This document shows, in pieces, positions 57,807-64,000 of a stretch of DNA of 64,000 nt. Source of the DNA: Amorphophallus konjac (lineage: Eukaryota; Streptophyta; Magnoliopsida; Alismatales; Araceae); contig CM040123.1 of assembly GCA_022559845.1 (NCBI GenBank), forward strand, positions 303,106,642 through 303,170,641. The letters are read 5' to 3'. The notes below the pieces were generated by a model, which was given only the letters and a program-made list of their open reading frames with translations, ran no database searches and had not been told where the DNA came from. The stretch's first letter is position 1. Each line of letters starts with the position of its first letter. The position numbers were made by a program, and so were the translations under genes.

Positions 57807-60800
57807 TGTACTGACCCAAAATATTTATAAATTATTTTGGAATTAGTTAATGATTTTTTGGAATTTATTAAGAATTTATAAAAGCCTAAATGAATTAATA
57901 AATAGATATTGAGTTAAATAAATCATTATTAAGGCCCAATTATGGTAAACGATTAAAATACCCTATTTAATTGAAGCCCAAAAGGTTTAAGGACCAAGCG
58001 CATGAAGTTTGGCTCATATTCTAGAAGGTTACTTAGCCTATTCACGAATTATAAGGATAAATACTCATTAATTAAATAATTAAGTGGATACGACGAAATA
58101 AGAATTTGAACTCATTTCAAATTCGGCACCTACGATAGGTAACGGTCTATCGTGCGACCGCCACAGGGGCCTGATGCTCCAGGGTCCGACCGTTACACTC
58201 TGTCAGTTCCGTGAATTGAAGAAAGACTAAAAAGATTAGATTTTTGATAGTCTATCTCTTAGGGATCGAGATGGGAGGACTAGTAAACGTGTTAAGGACT
58301 CTCTAAAGTCGATCTAAGGTCTAATAAGGACTCTAGAATCGATCTAATCCTCAAAACCCTAGCTAGAACCTATAAATAGACCCTAGTTTTGGACTGAGCG
58401 ACCCTTACTTTGGCCTACGTGGAATCAAGGTAAAGACTTAGTATTTGGGGTAGGTTCTTTAGAAGATTTTGTTTACAATACCTAGGACTAACAGCTCCCA
58501 AAATTTCATGCTAGGAGATCGACTACACAAGGAGTTAGAACCTTGCAAAGTTGCCGGTTTCATCACGTCAACCCAGGAAACTGTACAACAGGGTGCTGAA
58601 TATCAGGAGATTAGAACACCTAAACAAGATATTTAGAGTTTGGTTCTTTAAAACTTTTTGTTCCCCTTAGTTTCATCTTCTTACCCTCCAAATTTCACGT
58701 CTATAGGTCAAGGGATTACGGAGTTAGAGCGACGTGAAATTGCTAAAAATTCACAGGAGTTGAAGAACTAGGGCGTGGCTTGCAGTCCCGAATTGGAAGT
58801 TGAAAGCCCAGGAAAGGGGTAGGTTATCTCATGAATAGCAAGAACATCATGATAGGAGTAAAATCCCTCTGATTTTGTTTGATTTCTTGCACTATAGACC
58901 ATGAATTTCATGTTTTAGTTCGGTCTATGCATACATGCATATCTTTAGCCTAAATTAAAGATAAAAGATATTATCTTGTTAATTCACAGCAGCATATGCA
59001 TCTAGATGGCCTTTACTTCGTTTTGTCATGACTAGAGTAGTTAATTGTTTTGATTCTTCGTGCATGAGATGTTTTAAACCATAGTTCTTTTACTTTACTG
59101 TCAGCAGTGCTCTGACGGATTATAGTTAGACCGCCAGAATACTCTAACGGCCTTACGATAAACCGTCAGACCTTCTGTCCCACTTAAGTTTCTCTGTAAT
59201 CTCTGACGGACCAGAATCATAGCGTCACAACCTTCTGACGGCTCCACGATAAACTGCCACATCACTGTGACGCGCCTGTCTTAGATCGCTAGAGTGCTGT
59301 GTTATGTCAATTCGAGACAGAATTGAGAACAGTCAAATTAGCTTATAATAAAGCCTAGATATCTAAGTTTTGACCTGTTTTCATGACTTTAAGTTTATTT
59401 ATTGATTCATGATAGAAATTGCATGTCCAAAGCACATTGAGTTATTTTAAGCATATGTTAATTTCATTTGCTAAACTCTATAGTTTTGTATTACAACCAT
59501 GATTTTAAAATATTGTATTGACGGAGTTTTATCATGGTTTCACATCGATACACATTCTTTCACATCTATAGAGTCATTTTCTTTAAGTACGTGGCGTGTA
59601 CTCCGGTATGTGTCCACTAGTTACACTTTTTGCACTAAAGGAACACATTCTTGAACTTGAGGACCTCTCTGTTGGATATTCCTTCCAATGGACTAGGAAA
59701 TCTTATTTCAAGGCCTCCGTAAGTCTCCGTGAGCCTGGGATTCCCACTAGGATGCTGGGCTGGTTGTACCATTAAAGCCCAAATTGTCTACAAAAGCACT
59801 ACCAAAGTTTTGAATTCTGTCCATGTAACGGCCTATTACTCGACTGTCAGACCCATATAACGGTCCAGTATACAATCGTCACATTACTGAGTACAATTTA
59901 TTCTTTTTGGATTCAGCCCATTCTAACGGTCCAATACTAAACCATCACGTTCATGTAGCGGCCCATTAATTGACCGTCACAATTCCTGAGTACTTTAACC
60001 CGAGGTTTGACCCAAGGGTTGATATTCCAAAATTCCTAGATGGATTATTGATGGTCTAGAACTTGTCATATTGATCAAGATACTTAATTTTAAATTATGA
60101 AAGATAAAGAATGTACTGTTATGCTGTCGAATTGTTTCCATGAGCATAACCTTGTTTTAAGTCATTTTTGATCTCTCGCATTCTTAATTGAAGCGTTCAT
60201 TCATTGAATTATTATTATTATCATGAACTTATTGAACTTGTTATATTACTGGCCATATTTTATTGCTTGAAACGTGGAAGTAGCTTTATTTATACTTGAA
60301 GATGCGATCGAGCATTGATTGTGTTCAAGGGCTCTATGCTAGTCCCCTCGGCTGATTATAGGAAACATACTGTAAACCATGGGGTATGATACTACTGGCA
60401 TCGCATTACGCTGGGAGTACTTTCTCTATAAATGAGTAAAAATCCACTGCACGACATGTACATGTACATGACTATCTTGCTTGTTACATGATATTCCACA
60501 AAAAAATTCACCAAATACTTGCTCATAAGCAAAAGATGTTTGTGTGATAATTACGTGATTTGTTAGTACATTCTCGATACATTCTTGTTCATGAAAGGCC
60601 ATACCATGTTCTTGTTACATTCTTGCTAATTCATACTTGCTCATTCTATCTTACATGATCGTCTTGCTACTTTGGTTATCTACATGTGATTTATCGCATT
60701 CGCATGATTTCACTTTATTTTCTTTAGAGCTAAAATGCTAATCACTTTAATAGTGCCTTCATGTTGATGCGAAGATACCTACTGGGTAAGTGTGCTCATT

Positions 60801-61182
60801 ACCTATTTCTAATCTTTTAAGGAGATGGAAGTGATTTGAATTCGGATTCGAGTTATACAAGTAGTGGGTCCGAGAGCGAATGAAAGTCGTATCAAAACGA
60901 GAGTGAAGACTTAGGAAAGTCAATCTTGTTTAGATCGAGTCTTTGTAATTTTCCTTTTTTCTTGAGTCTGGTGGATTGAAGAAGGTTGAAAAGTTATTGT
61001 ATTTGAATATTTTGACTTGATGAAATAAAGTTGGAGTTTGAGTAAATTATTGTGCAATTGCATTTTTGTGCTATGTGGTTGTCTTACGCTCTGATCGTTC
61101 TTGCTTGCAAGAGGTTTACCATGCCGGCTGTTCACGTTCCTTGAGCTAGTCTTCTGCTGTAATAAAAGCTCGGGACGTGACA
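57807..61182 (+). repeat. Tekay 5' LTR
   Basis: Starts TGTACTGACCCAAAATA and ends CGGGACGTGACA. It shares its 3' 1.6 kb with the remnant at 4317-6254. Palindrome-like ACGGTC...GACCG units lie at 58140-58200, 59110-59290 and 59825-59985. The start is chosen from the TG and the loss of the GC-rich flank; the missing partner LTR prevents proof. Confidence 0.82.
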
Positions 61183-61189
61183 GTTAAGT

Positions 61190-61201
61190 TGGTATCAGAG
61201 C
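61190..61201 (+). other. Tekay primer binding site (Met-tRNA)
   Basis: TGGTATCAGAGC seven bases after the LTR end, in plus orientation. Confidence 0.93.
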
Positions 61202-61413
61202 CTAAGTCTCAAGACTTAGGGAAAAGAGTCACGTCAGAGGTTAAGTCCAAGGCTTAAGGACCCCTACCTATGAACTAAGGAAGAAATTTCCTCACCCATG
61301 CGAGAATTGGGTAGAGCCCGGGATAAGATAGTTAATTAGTTTTAAGATTAATCTCTTTCTAATTCCATGAGAATTAACAATTTGTTATTTCTCTCAGGTA
61401 CCTCATTATTACA

Positions 61414-62400
61414 ATGGCTCATCGCGTAGATTGGGGTGGCATGCAACAAACGGTTGCCGGCCTTACTCAGGCATTAAAAACTATGGCCCAGGCAGGCGCA
61501 GGGGCGAGGGCTGGTGACTTGCATCGCAATTTTCAGAGCTTAAACATTCCGCGTTTCTACGGTTCTTCTAATCCAGATGAGGCAGTAAACTGGATAGATG
61601 AAATGAATCGTATCTTCGATGTTATCCAGTGTACAGATCAAGAAAAAATGCGTCTTGCAACCTTTCAACTCAATAAAGATGCACGCACATGGTGGAAGTC
61701 AGTTTTGGCGCCTCCAGCCGATGCACCTCATACATGGGACGGTTCTTTCACTCTATTCCATGCTAAGTACTTTTCTGAGCATGTTAAAGAAAGAAAGGCT
61801 ATGGAGTTCGCCTCTCTTCGCCAAGGAATGATGACAGTCGCGGAGTATGAACTTCAATTCTCCAGGCTAGCACCCTATGCACCGCATTTAATCAGTACTG
61901 ATTTATTGAAGGCTAATCGGTTTATGGACGGGTTATGACCCGGTTTCATTCAGCAGCTCGAGACCCAAAACATCTATACCTATACAGAGATGGTCCAGCG
62001 GGCGTATTTATGTGAGAGGACCTTAGAGAAGGTCGAGAAATTGAAAGGAAAAGGAGAAGAGTCCAGCCGACGATCTGATCGGCGTTATAAGAAAGAAAAA
62101 TTCAGCATCATGAAATCTCACAAAAGCCGTGATAGTAAGAAAAGATCTAGGAGCGGGAACGGTGGAAGTTCCCAGAAGAACAAGAAAGTCAAAGAGGAGA
62201 AGGAGCAAGTCATGGCGGCTTACACATTTTGCGAGAAGTTCGTCCATTCAGCTGAAGAATGTTGGAAGCGCCTTGGCGCTTGTCTACGTTGTGGAAGCAG
62301 GGAGCATCGTATGCCAGATTACCCCCTTATGAAGGATCAATCATCTGGTGGTGGATGTAGGAGGCTGGCTCGCCTCAACGCTGTTCTAGAGGAAGAAGAA
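61414..62400 (+). pseudogene. Tekay gag
   Basis: Starts at the ATG at 61414 (MAHRVDWGGMQQT). Residues about 45-175 are the retrotransposon gag domain: IPRFYGSSNPDEAVNWIDEM, DARTWWKSVL and FASLRQGMMTVAEYE. A TGA at 61936-61938 stands where related gags have Arg (CGA), a CG-to-TG change. After a Lys-rich basic stretch comes the knuckle region; CLRCGSREHRMPDY keeps C-x2-C-x4-H but has Tyr in place of the last Cys. The frame continues into pol without a stop. Confidence 0.9.
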
Positions 62401-64000
62401 GCGCCCAGGGATGGTGGGCTTATGGAAGGTACCCTTCAAATTTGTTCCCATCCTGCATTTGTGCTATTTGATACTGGTGCCTCTCATTCTTTTATCTCCA
62501 CTACTTTTGTAAAAACATTACCAATTGCATCCGTTTCCCTACCTTCAGATCTTACTATTACTACACCCTTAGGATCTGGAACAAAGCTTACCGAGTATTA
62601 TCCTAATAGTGAGGTAATAGTAGAAGGTCACAATCTCCCCGCAAACTTAGTATGCCTTGACATGAAAGGTTATGATGCCATTTTAGGGATAGATTGGCTT
62701 ATAGATCATGATGCTAATATTAACTACCGAAATAGGATTATATCCTTTCAAAAATTTGGTCTTCCAAGATTTTCTTTCCTTGGCATCAAGTATAGGATAC
62801 ATCCCACTATCATATCCTCTCTTCACGCTTGCAAATTTATCTCGCAAGGATGTGAAGCTTTTCTTGCTTCTGTCTTTGTTACCGAGTCCAAGGAAATCAT
62901 CCTAGCAGACATTCCTATTGTAAATGAGTTCCCAGATGTGTTTCGACCCGAATTATCCGGATTACCACCCAAGAGGGAAGTAAACTTCACTATTGAACTC
63001 ATTCCGGGAGCAGCACCTGTTTCTATAGCCCCTTACAGGATGTCCCCCACAGAACTTAAGGAACTAAAGAAGCAGTTGTAGGAACTATTAGATAAGGGTT
63101 TTATCAGACCTAGCACATCCTCCTGGGGTGCGCCGGTTCTATTTGTCAAGAAGAAGGATGGCTCTCTCAGGCTATGCATAGACTACCGGCGACTGAATCA
63201 ACTTACAATCAAAAACAAGTATCCGTTGCCGCGTATTGATGAGCTCTTCGATCAGCTTTCAGGAGCAGAGTATTTCTCCAAGATAGACCTCAGATCAGGT
63301 TATCATCAGCTTAGAATTAAAGAAGAAGACATTTATAAATCAGCTTTTCGAAGTCGTTATGGCCACTATGAATTCGTAGTGATGCCGTTCATGTTAACAA
63401 ATGCCCCAGCAGCATTTATGCAACTTATGAACAATATTTTCCAGCCATATCTGGACCAGGTCATCGCCGTCTTCATTGATGACATCCTGGTATATTCCAA
63501 GACAAAAGAGGGACATGAAGAACATCTGAGGATAGCTTTGCAAACATTTAGAGAACATAAACTTTATGCCAAACTTAACAAGTGTGAGTTCTGGCTCAAG
63601 AAAGATTCATTCCTAGGCCACATTATTTCAAAAGAAGGTATCGCTATGGATCCTTCTAAAGTAGAAGCTGTCAGAAATTGGAGCCGGCCAATGACTGTAT
63701 CAGAAGTAAAGAGCTTTCTGGGTCTAGCTGGTTATTATAGGAGGTTCATTAAGGACTTCTCAAAAATTACTATTCCTTTAACTAGACTCACAAGAAAAGA
63801 AAATCATTTTGTCTGGTCAGAGGAATGTGAAGAGAGTTTTCAAACTCGTAAGAACCATCTTACTAAAGCTCATATTTTATCACTACCGATGGAAGGTGAT
63901 GGATTCGAAGTATATACAGATGCATCTGGCATTGGCTTAGGGAGCGTTCTTATGCAAAATGGGAAGGTAATCTGCTATTCTTCAAGACAATTGAAATGTC
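62401..64000 (+). pseudogene. Tekay pol: protease, reverse transcriptase, RNase H start
   Basis: Same frame as gag. The aspartic protease has FDTGASHSFIS (about 62467). RT begins about 62930 with the FPDVFRPELSGLPPKREVNF lead; then [34 protein letters not shown], and catalytic FIDDILVYS at about 63474. One TAG at 63079-63081 sits in the conserved [15 protein letters not shown] stretch, where related elements have CAG. In the normally conserved FGLTNAPA the Gly is Met (63394). RNase H starts with [15 protein letters not shown] at about 63915; the window ends inside it. Confidence 0.93.

Larger units (their letters stand above)
57807..64000 (+). mobile_element. Tekay/Del-type chromovirus (Ty3/gypsy), 3' part outside window
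   Basis: LTR of 3,376 bp, Met-tRNA primer site, then one gag-pol frame from 61414 to the window end (over 860 codons) with only two stops. The long LTR, single frame and RT sequence type fit the Tekay/Del chromovirus clade. Integrase, any chromodomain and the 3' LTR lie beyond 64000. It is the best preserved element in the window. Its left flank GCCCTC gives a possible target site, which cannot be checked here. Confidence 0.92.

Overview
This is a repeat-rich stretch of flowering-plant nuclear DNA. The evidence is a plant-type P-class PPR gene, Met-tRNA primed Ty1/copia and Ty3/gypsy LTR retrotransposons, a CACTA transposon end of the usual plant form, and plant L1-type LINEs with a DUF4283-like ORF1 and an RNase H tail. 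The species cannot be fixed from the window. The only cellular gene I can support is the PPR gene at 1589-3245 (minus). Its reading frame is broken once, near 2515. Everything else is mobile DNA, its decay products, simple repeats, or short unassigned spacers.

Layout, left to right. 1-1046 is the end of a Sirevirus-type LTR. 1589-3245 is the PPR gene. 3481-4313 is a CACTA end with 97-bp subterminal repeats, abutting a Tekay-like LTR remnant (4317-6254). 6667-13275 is a complete pol-less LTR element (TR-GAG type) with 2.1-kb LTRs, a gag and a further ORF. 13801-15521 holds two recent tandem duplications around CT microsatellites. 16348-22325 is a full-length but decayed LINE flanked by a 13-bp target duplication. 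23853-57378 is a Sirevirus (minus) opened by three later insertions. 57807 to the window end is a young Tekay/Del-type gypsy element (plus), cut off inside its polymerase.

The Sirevirus is a nest. In its RNase H region sits a 4.47-kb TG...CA element (27945-32414, 5-bp TSD CCAGG) packed with 24-bp minisatellites. Between its gag and protease sits a solo LTR of a second Sirevirus family (35719-37434, TSD ATTCC). In its 5' LTR sits a 16-kb Tat-like gypsy element (40618-56782, TSD CCTAT), whose own 3' LTR holds a LINE derivative (about 41262-45266). All joins were read directly from the sequence, and most have target duplications.

Three things seem new enough to follow up. First, the LINE derivative has only ORF1, ending in the same TGATG junction that starts ORF2 in the full-length LINE here, and then goes straight to a 3' UTR. 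It is a plant counterpart of a 'half-LINE'. Second, both pol-less LTR elements encode gag followed, after a proline-rich linker, by an unrecognised domain where protease and RT should be; the two unrecognised domains share sparse motifs. Third, unrelated LTR families carry clusters of short palindromes built on GGTC/GACC, including perfect 9-bp arms in the Tat-like element and related units in the Tekay LTRs.

None of the mobile elements has all its reading frames intact. Many premature stops fit C-to-T change at CG and CAG sites, as expected of methylated transposon DNA.
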